DNA of 64,000 nucleotides from NCBI GenBank assembly GCA_029785825.1, contig JAFLYY010000001.1, forward strand, positions 1,581,374 to 1,645,373, read 5' to 3'. This document shows positions 51,356-60,609 of this stretch, in pieces (position 1 is the first letter of the stretch; each line of letters starts with the position of its first letter). A model generated the notes under the pieces. That model was given only the letters and a program-made list of their open reading frames with translations. It did no database searches and was not told the origin of the DNA. The position numbers were made by a program, and so were the translations under genes. Source of the DNA: Nitrososphaerota archaeon. GTDB lineage: Archaea > Thermoproteota > Nitrososphaeria > Nitrososphaerales > Gagatemarchaeaceae.

Positions 51356-51938
51356 ATAGAGTTCCTCCTGGCCAGGCGGACCCCCTAACGGCCCTGACAA
51401 TGAGCGTCGCTCCATCGGATTGGGCGGAAGCTGTCACGTCAGAGAGCCCGGAGATGGGCCTTGCAGAGCCTGTCTTGGGGAGCCCCTCCCGCCTGTACAT
51501 GCTCAGAAGGACCACCTTTGAGTTGGTCCGGGCAAAGTAGGAGAGACTTGCCAGGGTGAAAGCCGCCTTCCTCCCCCGGGAACTCCCGTCCTCGGCTGCG
51601 AGGAGGTGATATAGGCTGTTCAGGCTATCCACGATTATCACGTCCTGGTGGAAGCCGAAAAGTCCGGAGAGGTCGTCTTCGATGGGGAGGCCGGGGCTAG
51701 GTACCCTGAGAACAGATGTGCGAGCGCCGTTCCCGAGGGGAGAGAGGACATAATCGGCATTGGAGGCATAGAAGGCGTCGAGGTCAAGGATGGCGCAGGT
51801 GGACCCTGTGGCGGCGACGAGCCCGAGCGTAGTTCGGGCGAACTCGAGGTTGGGACGTCTCCCGTCGAGGAGGAATGTCACGGTCTTCCCTACAAGCGGC
51901 CCAAAAAAGGACCGTGACTGCTCAGCGCTAAAGCTCAA
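51333..51938 (-). CDS. RecA/KaiC-fold protein lacking a Walker A motif
   Basis: The 201-residue protein has the strand order of RadA/KaiC-type ATPases. A strand TVTFLLDG leads to where the P-loop should be, but the sequence there is GRRPNLEFARTTL instead of GxxxxGKT. This is followed by the helix-strand CAILDLDAFYAS and a Walker B-like strand DVIIVDSLNSLYHLL with the usual small-residue continuation. It is therefore probably a non-hydrolysing paralogue that binds DNA or a RadA partner. It is divergent from the YqgF-like gene, with a TATA-like region between them. Confidence 0.65.
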   Translation of the reverse strand: MSFSAEQSRSFFGPLVGKTVTFLLDGRRPNLEFARTTLGLVAATGSTCAILDLDAFYASNADYVLSPLGNGARTSVLRVPSPGLPIEDDLSGLFGFHQDVIIVDSLNSLYHLLAAEDGSSRGRKAAFTLASLSYFARTNSKVVLLSMYRREGLPKTGSARPISGLSDVTASAQSDGATLIVRAVRGSAWPGGTLSIRTLSV

Positions 51939-51968
51939 TAGAGTAACAGGGGATATCTAAGTTCATAT

Positions 51969-52592
51969 TTGAAACTGGGCCGTATCTGCGTGGTGACGTC
52001 GAAGGCAAACGCCTACTTCGCCCTGGCGACGCGACTAAGGAAGGCTGGGCTCCCCTTCTCGAGCGCCCTTCCTGACTCGGACCTCGAGGACTGCGATCTG
52101 GTGCTCACTACCGCGGGGGAAGCAGGAGGGTTCGGGGGAAGGGGTATGTCGTTGGAGAGCCTGGATGCGGACCCGGGAGTATTCAAGGGGCAAGTTCTTT
52201 CTCGTCTCAAAGAAGAAAGGGAGGTGGTCCTGGTTGGGGTCGACCCAGGGGAAAGGATTGGTCTTGCTGCCTTCTATGGTCAGACTGAGCTGGCTTTCGA
52301 CACCCTTGGTTCACGAGCGGCGGTCTGCTCCAGGGTGAAGGCATTCGCCAAAGGGATCCCAAGGAGCAGGTTGCTGGTGAGGGTTGGGGACGGCGACAGG
52401 CGCCTGGCGGGGAAACTAGTGGAAGAACTCGTGGGGGAGGTCCCTGAAGCCACCGTAGAGCTCGTGGATGAGTCTGGAACCTCTGCGGGAGGCTCGAAAA
52501 CTCGTGGGATGCAGCGGGATGAAATCGCGGCTGCGAGGATAGCATTCAGGAAGGGAGAGGTCGTCAGTCCCGGGACCAGAAACCGCGGCTAA
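51969..52592 (+). CDS. RuvC/YqgF-like RNase H-fold nuclease
   Basis: The 207-residue protein contains a YqgF/RuvC-like domain from about residue 86. The first catalytic Asp92 is in VLVGVDPGERIGLAAF, a Glu lies in the VDESGTSAGG segment that matches the YqgF DERxTS motif, and the last acidic group is in RDEIAAARIA. The 85-residue N-terminal extension has a Rossmann-like pattern (CVVTSKANAYFALATRLRKAG). Bacterial YqgF processes pre-16S rRNA and RuvC resolves Holliday junctions; which role applies here is unknown. It starts with TTG and converges with the XPD-like gene. Confidence 0.7.
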   Translation: MKLGRICVVTSKANAYFALATRLRKAGLPFSSALPDSDLEDCDLVLTTAGEAGGFGGRGMSLESLDADPGVFKGQVLSRLKEEREVVLVGVDPGERIGLAAFYGQTELAFDTLGSRAAVCSRVKAFAKGIPRSRLLVRVGDGDRRLAGKLVEELVGEVPEATVELVDESGTSAGGSKTRGMQRDEIAAARIAFRKGEVVSPGTRNRG

Positions 52593-54420
52593 GTGATTCG
52601 ATGGACCCCGGGGTCATGTCCCCCACGACCAAGTCTTTGCTGAGCCATGACGGCATCAGCTCCTTCGCCGCCGGGCTCCCGAACCTTTCGTCCAAGAAGA
52701 AGACCAGTCCCCTCTTCCCTGGGTTCCGGACGTGCCTGCCGGCGGCCTGGTAGGCTCGGCGCAGCGCCGGGAGCCGGGACAACATGAGAAAAGAGTCCCG
52801 CTCCCCGACCCTCTTCAGGCAGGCGTACTCGGCGTACATCACTGGTGAGGGTGGAGGGAGGGCGAGCCCCACCACCACGATTGACCCCATGAGCCCGCCT
52901 TCGAAGTCTTCCCCCTCAGAGAAACGCCCCCCTTGGACGGCAAAGAGAACGGAGTCGGCCGAAGACCTGAAGGAATCGAATATGTCGGTGGCCTGGGCGT
53001 TGGAGAGGCCTGGGGCCTCGGTCACCATGTTCCTCCCCACCACCCTCTTCTTGACCAGGTCGAATACGGCACCCAGGACGGCATAGGATGGGGCGAACAC
53101 GCCGACCCCGGAAGCAGTGGACCTGATTACAGCCGCCACGCGATCCGCTATCTTCGAGTACATCTGTGGAGTCCTTTGTTTGTAACGGGTGGAGGTCCCG
53201 GTGTCGACGGCTGTCTTCACGGTGACTAATGGTTCGGTTGACGCGTGATAGGTCCTGACAGACCCGGGATTGAGGCCAATAGACCTGGCAAAGACTGCAG
53301 ATGGGCTGACTGTGGCCGAGAGGAGGACTGCGCTCCTGAACTCCCTGAGATAGTCTGAGGTATCTCTGACAGGGTCCGGATCAATGAGGCCGAAAGACTC
53401 CTCCCACTTCACCAAGATGGACTGCCCTGACGACGAGAGTTTGGAGAGGAACTCGCCGACCCGAAGGATGAGGGAAGGAAGTCTCCGCTCGTAGACAACG
53501 GAACTCCAGGCTGTCCCCGAGCTCGCGCTCAACTCGTAGGCGAGGTTTTGTAACCAAGCGACTCCCCGATCGTGGCGGAACCTGGCCAGGACGTCATCCC
53601 TGTCGAGCATCCACCCCGTCCGCTCCTTCGCTACCTCCGAAAAGATGTGCAGTAGCGACGTCAGCGACGACGCAGCTTCTTCCATCAGCATGGCCTTCGC
53701 CTCTCGGATAGCTCCCTCGACCTGGTCCATGGTGAGAGTCGCAGAACTTAGGCCCCTGTAGAACTCCCTGAGGTTATGCGCTTCATCTACCGCCAGTATG
53801 ACCTTCTTCCTCTCCAGCGAGTTGCGGTCGAAGAGGAGTGGGGATGCCTTGGGGTCGAAGGCATATTGATAGGGGACCACAGCCACGACGGCCTGGGCGA
53901 CAGCGAGTCTCGCCACCTCGTAGGGGCAGACATAGGCTGCCTCGGACCGACGTATCAACTCGGTCTGGCTCGGAGCCAGGAGGAGGACGTCTTTCACCAA
54001 GGCGTCGAACCCATTCGTGAGTGTGACGTTCATGAAATAAGAGCAGAGGTTGTTGCTCACGTTGAATGTGCAGTACCATCCGAAGGACTCCTGAGGGACC
54101 GCCCTCCCCCGCCTGAGGAGGCAGTAATCATACTTGGAAAGCATGCAAGCCCCAGCGAAGGGGTGCTTCGGCTGGAGTCGAGAGATCTCCTCAACCACCC
54201 TGTTGACTTGGCGCTTGGTCCTGCAGGCGTAGACCACCTTGCACCCCGTCTCCTCGGCCGCAGCCAGGGCTCCGGCGAGGACGGCCGCGGTCTTGCCGAA
54301 ACCGCTCATCGCCTCGGCCACCAAGACCTCACCGTCGAGGCATGCACTATAGACCCGCTGAGCCAACTCCTTTTGGCCCGGTCGGTATGACGGGTAGGCG
54401 AACCTCCCTTCTATTCCCAC
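52564..54420 (-). CDS. XPD/Rad3-like iron-sulfur DNA helicase
   Basis: This superfamily 2 helicase (618 residues) probably unwinds DNA 5' to 3' in repair or replication restart. It has motif I AMSGFGKTAAV (37-44), the DEAH box VDEAHNL near residue 214, and motif VI QAAGRHVRNPGKRG. Cysteines Cys100, Cys117, Cys126 and Cys165 are placed to hold the iron-sulfur cluster of the XPD/FancJ family, with spacing wider than in Sulfolobus XPD. It is the last gene of a long leftward operon and overlaps the YqgF-like gene by 29 bases at its end. Confidence 0.92.
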   Translation of the reverse strand: MGIEGRFAYPSYRPGQKELAQRVYSACLDGEVLVAEAMSGFGKTAAVLAGALAAAEETGCKVVYACRTKRQVNRVVEEISRLQPKHPFAGACMLSKYDYCLLRRGRAVPQESFGWYCTFNVSNNLCSYFMNVTLTNGFDALVKDVLLLAPSQTELIRRSEAAYVCPYEVARLAVAQAVVAVVPYQYAFDPKASPLLFDRNSLERKKVILAVDEAHNLREFYRGLSSATLTMDQVEGAIREAKAMLMEEAASSLTSLLHIFSEVAKERTGWMLDRDDVLARFRHDRGVAWLQNLAYELSASSGTAWSSVVYERRLPSLILRVGEFLSKLSSSGQSILVKWEESFGLIDPDPVRDTSDYLREFRSAVLLSATVSPSAVFARSIGLNPGSVRTYHASTEPLVTVKTAVDTGTSTRYKQRTPQMYSKIADRVAAVIRSTASGVGVFAPSYAVLGAVFDLVKKRVVGRNMVTEAPGLSNAQATDIFDSFRSSADSVLFAVQGGRFSEGEDFEGGLMGSIVVVGLALPPPSPVMYAEYACLKRVGERDSFLMLSRLPALRRAYQAAGRHVRNPGKRGLVFFLDERFGSPAAKELMPSWLSKDLVVGDMTPGSIESLSRGFWSRD

Positions 54421-54443
54421 GCGATATAGGGGGCCCTGCCTAT

Positions 54444-55751
54444 TTAGCGCCCAACATCGTCGGCGATGGTGGCGAGAAACCGGGGGTCATTGAAAAGCCT
54501 GACTGACGCCCTCGCCACTGCGTCCCTCCTCTCCGTTGAGGTGTAAACTCTTAGGATGTCCATGAACCCGGCTATGGACCCGACTAGGGAGAGGTCGGTC
54601 AGTGGTATCGCCCTGAGAACTCGCTTCCTCCCTTCGGCCCTGAGCAGACCAATGGTCTTGAGGACCTCCTTCGAGTATGTGTAGGGGACCGATGGGGTCG
54701 TCGGGACGTCGAGGAAGAGGTCCCCCGGGTTTGTCCCCGCTGCCCTAGCGATTCCGGAGACCGCCCGGCCCCTGGCTTCTTCGTCGGAGAACACGCTCCC
54801 AACCTTTACCTCCCTCCTCTGGATGACTCGTTCGAAGGCGCACTTCACCAAGCGCCTGTCGCGGAAGCCGAGGGCTAACCGCCTCGCTTCTCGTAGGGTC
54901 GAGTTGGAGGGCTCGAGGGTGACCAGTTTGTGGAGGACCACCTCGTCTGTGAGATCAAGGTAGCTTTCCATGTCTGTTAGGTCGGTCAACCCGAGCACTT
55001 CGTCGGCGAGCTTCATGGCGCGGATGAGCATTAGCTCAGCAGCCCGGACTGTCCTGTGGAAGTAGACGGCCTTGAACATCTCGTAGCGGGCGAGCAGGAG
55101 CGCCTCGTAGGCGTATAGGGCCGCATCGTCAATCACCAGATGCCCCCCGGCTACGTGGAGAGAATCAATCACCCGCTGAGTGTCGACCTTGCCGTACTCA
55201 ACTCCGGTAAAGTAAGAGTCGCGAGGGAGATAGTCCATCATGTCGGCACTGAGGCTTCCTGCGATCATCTCGTTCATGAATGGCGGCTTGGATCTCAGCT
55301 GCCCTACGGCGAACTCAGACATACTCTTCGGAGAGAACCCGTTCCTGCGGAGAATGTCGCCGACCGAGGTCTTGAGTATCACCCGTTGGGAGATGTCCTC
55401 GTGCGACCTGATCTTCCCCCCAGAGAGGACTTCCTCGTACATGTGTGAGAAGGGGCCGTGCCCCACGTCGTGGAGAAGCGCCGCTACTCTCACTTCCTGC
55501 ACCTCGTCCCCCTCCAACTGAGAGGTGCGCACCAGCGACTCTGCGATCTGACCGGCGACGTGCATCGTCCCCACCACGTGCTCGAACCTGGTGTGGGTGG
55601 CGCCTGGGTAGACGAGGTAGGACCCCGCAAGTTGATGGATCCGCCGGAGACGCTGGACGAAGGGAGAGTCGATGAGTTCCTTCTCTACGGCGGTCATCCT
55701 GACATACCCGTGGACCGGATCCCTGATTTCTGCAACGGGGCGCGGCTTCAA
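54444..55751 (-). CDS. HD-domain phosphohydrolase (dGTPase/SAMHD1-like)
   Basis: The 435-residue protein begins IRDPVHGYVRMTAVEKELID, typical of the archaeal/bacterial HD family related to SAMHD1. The metal-binding HD site includes His58 in TRFEHVVG and His94-Asp95 plus His98 in LLHDVGHGPFSHMYE. It likely hydrolyses deoxynucleoside triphosphates. It sits 25 bases after thymidylate kinase and 23 bases before the XPD-like helicase, which fits a nucleotide-pool and DNA-maintenance operon. Confidence 0.92.
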   Translation of the reverse strand: MKPRPVAEIRDPVHGYVRMTAVEKELIDSPFVQRLRRIHQLAGSYLVYPGATHTRFEHVVGTMHVAGQIAESLVRTSQLEGDEVQEVRVAALLHDVGHGPFSHMYEEVLSGGKIRSHEDISQRVILKTSVGDILRRNGFSPKSMSEFAVGQLRSKPPFMNEMIAGSLSADMMDYLPRDSYFTGVEYGKVDTQRVIDSLHVAGGHLVIDDAALYAYEALLLARYEMFKAVYFHRTVRAAELMLIRAMKLADEVLGLTDLTDMESYLDLTDEVVLHKLVTLEPSNSTLREARRLALGFRDRRLVKCAFERVIQRREVKVGSVFSDEEARGRAVSGIARAAGTNPGDLFLDVPTTPSVPYTYSKEVLKTIGLLRAEGRKRVLRAIPLTDLSLVGSIAGFMDILRVYTSTERRDAVARASVRLFNDPRFLATIADDVGR

Positions 55752-55776
55752 CCGGCCTTGGAGCCGCCCGGCCGTC

Positions 55777-56433
55777 TTAAATGGTTCTACGCTTCACTTC
55801 CATGACCGTTGAGACGATGGAGGCGATCGACTTCCCAACGTCTTCGATGTCCCTGTCGGCGTCGATGACAGTCCACCCGAACTTCGCGGCCAGTCTGAGA
55901 TAGGCACCGCGTGCCTTCTCCTGGAGCTGCCGGTTGCTCTCATAGGAGTCCTTTCCCCTTCCCCTCCGGGGCATGACATTTTCCAAGGGTGCGTCGAGAA
56001 CGAGGGTGACGTCAGGCTCAGGGAGGCCCGACTCGAGAGACATCAGCCATTTCAAGTCGAGACCTATTGAAATCCCGTATGCCAGGTTAGATCCGCTGTA
56101 TCTGTCGACTATGACTGCGTCGGTTTTCGAGATGAATTCCTGCAGCTCTGCCTTCTTCTCCCATCTGTTGGCCGCGTAGAGCATGGCCCTTGCCTGCGGG
56201 GGGTAGGACACCCTCCCAGCTAGGAACCTGCGGATCTCCTTCCCGATGGCCGTCTCATAGGCGGGGAATGACAGGGCGCGGCTTGAGAGCCCTTCGGCCC
56301 GAAGGTGCGACAACAGGAGGGATGTCTGCGTCATCTTGCCGACGGCGTCTACCCCCTCAATGGCCACGAAAGCGCCAAGAGGACGGCTCATGAACCGGGG
56401 CGCTCCCAGAGCCCCTAAATCCGTTTTGTTCAT
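55777..56433 (-). CDS. tmk: Thymidylate kinase
   Basis: Tmk phosphorylates dTMP to dTDP with ATP. The 218-residue product has the P-loop EGVDAVGK (26-33), the DRY motif in VIVDRYSGSNLAYG, and a lid segment with RRGRGKDSYESN. ATG at 56433 overlaps the stop of the DUF2070 gene; an internal ATG at 56391 would match the length of other kinases more closely. The downstream gene is a deoxynucleotide phosphohydrolase, a sensible partner for controlling dNTP pools. Confidence 0.93.
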   Translation of the reverse strand: MNKTDLGALGAPRFMSRPLGAFVAIEGVDAVGKMTQTSLLLSHLRAEGLSSRALSFPAYETAIGKEIRRFLAGRVSYPPQARAMLYAANRWEKKAELQEFISKTDAVIVDRYSGSNLAYGISIGLDLKWLMSLESGLPEPDVTLVLDAPLENVMPRRGRGKDSYESNRQLQEKARGAYLRLAAKFGWTVIDADRDIEDVGKSIASIVSTVMEVKRRTI

Positions 56434-58211
56434 GCGATCATCGATAGGACCAACAGGGCCGCAATTGCGGCCACCGCAAACCGGAAGTACCTGCTGGAAA
56501 ACCTCGAACTCGACTGCGTTATGGCTGCGAACTCCTCCAGTGCCTTCGACCCGAACACGTTGACCCTGCTGGTCTTCTTTACGGAGCCGTACTCGGCTGG
56601 AGCGAGTCTTGAGTCGGCGAGCTTCGCGAGCTTCACTCCGAGCTCTGCGATGGAAGCGACGGGTGTTGCCTCGCCTAGGGCCTCGTATCCCCTCTCCACA
56701 GTCAGTCCTCTTGCTGCGAGGTTGTGGCTGTCAGAGGTACAGAGTTCGACGAGTGTGTATCCGGCAGACTCGAGGGCTGTGGCCACCTGAGCCCTGAGTG
56801 TTGGGACTGCGTTGTTGGCGTCAGCGAGTATCAACGCGAACTTTGAACCTCTTGACCGCAGCATGAAGAGGGCAATGCCATTCTCTGTGATGTCACTGTG
56901 CGCCGAGAACCCCACCTCGCTCGAATGGGCATATGCAACGTCGAAGGCCTCGGGGGTGGCCCTCTTCATTTCCCTGAAGAGCTCTTTCCAACCGGGGTCC
57001 GTGGTCTCGGGAGTCTCCAGGTCGCGGGCAATCGAATTGTGGGCGTCCACCACAGATGCGTCGAATCCCGCTTCCAATGCCTGGCGAGAAAGGTCTGTCT
57101 CGACTCTGGTATCAAGGTCGTCGGAACCGAAGGGGGCGAAGGAGATGGTTAGGAGCATGTCGTCGGAGAAGGATGAAGCACTGACGGTGGCCTTGCCGAC
57201 CCGGGAGTGGATGGGTCCACGCAGGAGCGAGTCGCTGGCCGACGGGATGGACTTCGCTAGCTCCTTGAGTTCAGAGGCGTACTTCTGTGTGTCTGCCCTA
57301 GTAGCAAGATTCCGCTCGTGCCCTCCGGGGCGGTGCAGCGTCATGGTTCTCCCAAGGTCGCGGAACTCCCTGGAGATGACCCCCGGGAGGTCGTAGCTGC
57401 CGACGGGATGGAAGGGACCGGGGTGGACACCGGGAAACACGAGGAACGTGTCCCCCGTGCTGGTCCTGAACCGGAAGACCTCCGTTTCCACCTCCACCAC
57501 CTCCGAGTGGGCGGCGATAATCTCCTCCAAGTCGCTGGCGTCTCCGGCGGTCCAGGTCTTCATGAACGCCTGGAAGAGGTGAAGGGCACCGTAACCGAGG
57601 CTTGTCTTTGATCTCTTCAGAAGAAGAGGAAAAGCGAAGATGACTCCTAGAGAAAGCGCCCCTGAGATTAGTGCAATTGTGTCCAAGTGGGCGGAGAGCT
57701 CGGTATACCTGAGGATGAAGAGGGTGGAAGCCGGATGGATGGCCGCCAGGGCGAGGGAGAGGGCGCTTTTCCTAGTGAAGACCCCATAGATGATGAGATA
57801 TTCCAGCCCGGTGCAGACGAAAGCGCCATACAGATAGATGTTGGTGAGTGGGTCCGAGGACCGGACTGCCCAGGCGTAGGTTGCGCCTACTAGGATGAGG
57901 ATAAGCCAGAGGACTCCGCCGGCGAGGACCAGGGCCAGCGTCCGGCGGAAGCTCGCGAAGCTCCGCTTGTCTTCAAGGCGAAGGGCGCCCGAGACGACGG
58001 CAGCGGAGAGTACGGCAGCGGAAAGCGACAAAGCGAAGGTTATGGCGGCGCCTGACCAACTGGAGAGGAGCGAGATGGTTAGCGAGACTGCTCCGACGTA
58101 CACAAGAAGGCGTGGGGCCGAAGGGAGGACAAAGAGGTGCCTGTATCTGCTTGCTAGGGCTTCGGTGGCCGCGTTTCGGCTCGAGTCACGCGAAGAAGGC
58201 GTTGAGGACAA
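56430..58211 (-). CDS. DUF2070 family membrane protein
   Basis: The 593-residue archaeal protein has seven N-terminal transmembrane helices (about residues 35-205) and one at the very C-terminus. Between them is a large soluble domain with the family signature VFPGVHPGPFHPVGSYDLPG and conserved Asp/His residues (SLLRGPIHS, DAHNSIA, CTSDSHNLAARG). These look like a metal-dependent hydrolase site related to DUF2070. Function is unproven. It overlaps the sec61-beta gene by 26 bases at its start and tmk by four at its end; association with secretion genes is common in archaea. Confidence 0.9.
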   Translation of the reverse strand: MSSTPSSRDSSRNAATEALASRYRHLFVLPSAPRLLVYVGAVSLTISLLSSWSGAAITFALSLSAAVLSAAVVSGALRLEDKRSFASFRRTLALVLAGGVLWLILILVGATYAWAVRSSDPLTNIYLYGAFVCTGLEYLIIYGVFTRKSALSLALAAIHPASTLFILRYTELSAHLDTIALISGALSLGVIFAFPLLLKRSKTSLGYGALHLFQAFMKTWTAGDASDLEEIIAAHSEVVEVETEVFRFRTSTGDTFLVFPGVHPGPFHPVGSYDLPGVISREFRDLGRTMTLHRPGGHERNLATRADTQKYASELKELAKSIPSASDSLLRGPIHSRVGKATVSASSFSDDMLLTISFAPFGSDDLDTRVETDLSRQALEAGFDASVVDAHNSIARDLETPETTDPGWKELFREMKRATPEAFDVAYAHSSEVGFSAHSDITENGIALFMLRSRGSKFALILADANNAVPTLRAQVATALESAGYTLVELCTSDSHNLAARGLTVERGYEALGEATPVASIAELGVKLAKLADSRLAPAEYGSVKKTSRVNVFGSKALEEFAAITQSSSRFSSRYFRFAVAAIAALLVLSMIA

Positions 58212-58347
58212 TCGAGACCGCTATCAAGGCAATCGACCCGATGAGGACTATCTCCGGCCTGATCTTCACGCCCTGGGTTTCTTCGTTGAAGAAGGTGAGA
58301 AGACCTGCGCTAGATGCCGGCATCGGGGCGTTGTCTTTCTTGCTCAT
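58186..58347 (-). CDS. secG: Preprotein translocase subunit Sec61-beta
   Basis: This 53-residue gene is short and was read directly from the minus strand. The product starts MSKKDNAPMPASSAGLLTFF, the characteristic Sec61-beta N-terminus, and ends with one transmembrane helix IVLIGSIALIAVSIVLNAFF. It is the small subunit of the SecYE-beta protein-conducting channel. Its end overlaps the DUF2070 start by 26 bases, indicating cotranslation. It lies 46 bases after the ABC permease stop on the same strand. Confidence 0.93.
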   Translation of the reverse strand: MSKKDNAPMPASSAGLLTFFNEETQGVKIRPEIVLIGSIALIAVSIVLNAFFA

Positions 58348-58393
58348 CGAAGGGCTCGACTCCTCCGACGCTTCTTAAGCCTAACGCCTCGTC

Positions 58394-59806
58394 TCAGACG
58401 AACCCGGTTTCAGTGAGCCGGGTGACTACCTTGCCCCAAAACCTCCCGCTCATGGTTATGGCGGCAGCCAGCATGATGAGAATGGCCCCGCCCTCGAATG
58501 CGATCGCGGGCAAGACGGTGGCGATGGAGACCAGGATGAAGACCGCAACAAATGGGAGTACGGTGGACGTCTGTCTGATGCTGAACTGTGCGGCCATCGT
58601 CAGGTCGTCCCCCTTGACCTGGATTGGGGCGACGTAGGCGGCCCAAAGTATCTCCAAGACGAAGGACCCAGGGACGACGGCCACAACTACCGCGAGGGCT
58701 CCGAGTGCCTCGCCATGTCCTAGCATGTAGAGAGCCGCGTCCGCCACCGCGAAGGGGACGAGGATGAGCATTAGGGATGCCACTCTTGACATTATCAAGT
58801 GCCTGAAGTAGGTGGCGGCCGGAAGGGACGTCAGAGAGAGCCAAATCCGCTCGTTGGTTATGGCAGACTGTGATAGGAAAAACGATAGGAATGCCAAGGC
58901 GATGGACACGCCGATGGCGGCCGGGACCGAGTCGGAGCCCCCTGTGAACGGCTGCGGAGACCCGGTGTAGAAGAACACAAAAACAAAGTAGGCAGCCGCC
59001 GCCGCGCAAGTGGTGATGATGACCCAGCGGAGTCTTACCCGCCTCGAGACGTACCTTGAACTTCCGGCCATGTTCATCCTGCCTGCGAGGGAGATCGAGG
59101 AGAGGTTCATCGAATATATCGCACCTATAGGGCTCGTTCCTGCGTAGCTCGTCGGTGACTTCACGTCGGTGGAAGTCGACCTCACCAGGCTCCGCATCAT
59201 GTCGAGCTCTATCCTGGACAGCCCCCTGAAGGCGGACGCTGTGGTCACTACCGCAAGTGCGACCAGAGTAGCCGTCCCGCCCAATATGTTTCCGTTGAAG
59301 GCCGAACCAGGGGTCAATGGAAAGCCCGTGAAGGCGAAGAGGGTCCAGATGGCGAGGGCCGCCGAGAGCCCCGCCCTCACCCTGGCGGTCATGGCTGGGG
59401 CGATCACTCCCAGTGAAGTAGCCGTCAACGCCAGAGCCATCAGGTCGACCAGTATGAGAGCGGAGTGGAATGACTCGTAGAAGTAGCCGAACATGAGCAG
59501 TATAGTAACTCCGAATGTGATGAACTGCGAGAAGAAGATGGATGCTGACAGGTCCCTCGTCGAGAGAGGGAGAGTGAAAAGATAGTCCCGGTCTGACTTC
59601 AGAACCATCACGCCTCCGGTGGCCAAGGCCATCGCGAGGAAGAGGGCGATTATCGCAGTCCCATAGTAGCTGAGGATGATGCCTCCAGTCTGGGCCGGGA
59701 TGGCTCGAGAGACCCCGACATAGTACACCAAGAGGACCGCCATCAGTATTAGGAACGGTCTGGAGTAGCGGGTCCGGATGATGAACTTCAGGAGGCTAAG
59801 CTGCAC
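58394..59806 (-). CDS. ABC-2 type transporter permease
   Basis: The 470-residue integral membrane protein has about twelve hydrophobic segments in two halves and the arrangement of large ABC-2/ABC exporter permeases. Its start overlaps the ATP-binding subunit gene by 11 bases, so the two form one transporter. The substrate is not evident; drug, lipid or peptide export is typical for such pairs. A short basic loop [17 protein letters not shown] follows the second helix, a region that normally contacts the ATPase. Confidence 0.88.
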   Translation of the reverse strand: MQLSLLKFIIRTRYSRPFLILMAVLLVYYVGVSRAIPAQTGGIILSYYGTAIIALFLAMALATGGVMVLKSDRDYLFTLPLSTRDLSASIFFSQFITFGVTILLMFGYFYESFHSALILVDLMALALTATSLGVIAPAMTARVRAGLSAALAIWTLFAFTGFPLTPGSAFNGNILGGTATLVALAVVTTASAFRGLSRIELDMMRSLVRSTSTDVKSPTSYAGTSPIGAIYSMNLSSISLAGRMNMAGSSRYVSRRVRLRWVIITTCAAAAAYFVFVFFYTGSPQPFTGGSDSVPAAIGVSIALAFLSFFLSQSAITNERIWLSLTSLPAATYFRHLIMSRVASLMLILVPFAVADAALYMLGHGEALGALAVVVAVVPGSFVLEILWAAYVAPIQVKGDDLTMAAQFSIRQTSTVLPFVAVFILVSIATVLPAIAFEGGAILIMLAAAITMSGRFWGKVVTRLTETGFV

Positions 59807-60521
59807 CGGTCATCATCCTCGCCACCACCTTCTCTATGGGCTCCTCTGGCGTCCCCTTCTTCCTGAGCTCCTCAATGGTCCCCTCCCACAGGAACATCCC
59901 CTTCGATATCATCACGACGCTGTCTGTCAGTCTGTTGGCGATAGACATTATGTGAGTGGAGATGAGGTGTGTCCCCTCCAGCCTGTCGAGGAGGCCAATC
60001 ACCGTCTCCTGGGTGGGGATGTCGAGGTAGTTGAGAGGCTCATCGAGTAGGAGGACCTTGGGAGAGTGAATCAGAGAAAGGGCGATGGCAAGTTTCTGTG
60101 TGTTACCTCTCGAAAGCCTCCCCACGTTCGACCGCTCGTACTGCCTGAGGTCGAGCTCGTCCAAAAGGAAGTCAGTCCGTCCCCTGACGTCTGTGACACC
60201 CCTGAGGGCACCGATGTATTCTAGGTTCTCCCTCACCGAAAGCATCCTGTAGGGGAGCGCGTCCTCGGGAAGGTACCCCACCGCCGACTTCGCCGCCCTG
60301 CTGTCGGGAGGAGAACCGAGGATTTTGACGGAACCCGAGTCCGGGCGCAGAGAGCCGATGAGCAGTTTGAGCGTGGTCGACTTCCCGGCGCCGTTAGGTC
60401 CCAGCAGCGCGAACCTCCCTCCTATTGGGATTTCGAAGCTCAAGTCGTTCAGAGCCGGGATTGAGCCGTAAGCCTTGCTGACGTGGGAGAGCTGGATACA
60501 GAGCCCGTTCGACGTGGCCAT
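59796..60521 (-). CDS. ABC transporter ATP-binding protein
   Basis: The 241-residue ATPase carries Walker [10 protein letters not shown] (39-47), a Q-loop region, the signature [10 protein letters not shown], Walker [13 protein letters not shown] and the switch His in ISTHI. It energises the permease encoded immediately downstream. A TATA-like tttatac (rc, 60548-60554) lies about 30 bases before the ATG and marks the promoter of the long leftward operon that continues through Sec61-beta to the XPD-like helicase. Confidence 0.95.
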   Translation of the reverse strand: MATSNGLCIQLSHVSKAYGSIPALNDLSFEIPIGGRFALLGPNGAGKSTTLKLLIGSLRPDSGSVKILGSPPDSRAAKSAVGYLPEDALPYRMLSVRENLEYIGALRGVTDVRGRTDFLLDELDLRQYERSNVGRLSRGNTQKLAIALSLIHSPKVLLLDEPLNYLDIPTQETVIGLLDRLEGTHLISTHIMSIANRLTDSVVMISKGMFLWEGTIEELRKKGTPEEPIEKVVARMMTGAA

Positions 60522-60545
60522 TGGCGTTTCACCTTCGCGAGCTCG

Positions 60546-60589
60546 GCGTATAAACAGACGGGCTGAGTTCCTCCAAATGTATAATTAAC
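60546..60589. promoter_or_regulatory. Divergent promoter region of the ABC operon and glyA
   Basis: Two separate TATA-like elements face away from each other: tttatac on the minus strand (60548-60554) for the ABC ATPase, and gtataattaac on the plus strand (60579-60589) for glyA. Each lies about 25-30 bases from its start codon, consistent with leaderless transcripts. Confidence 0.6.
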
Positions 60590-60609
60590 GTGAGAAATCT
60601 TCACGCCCC

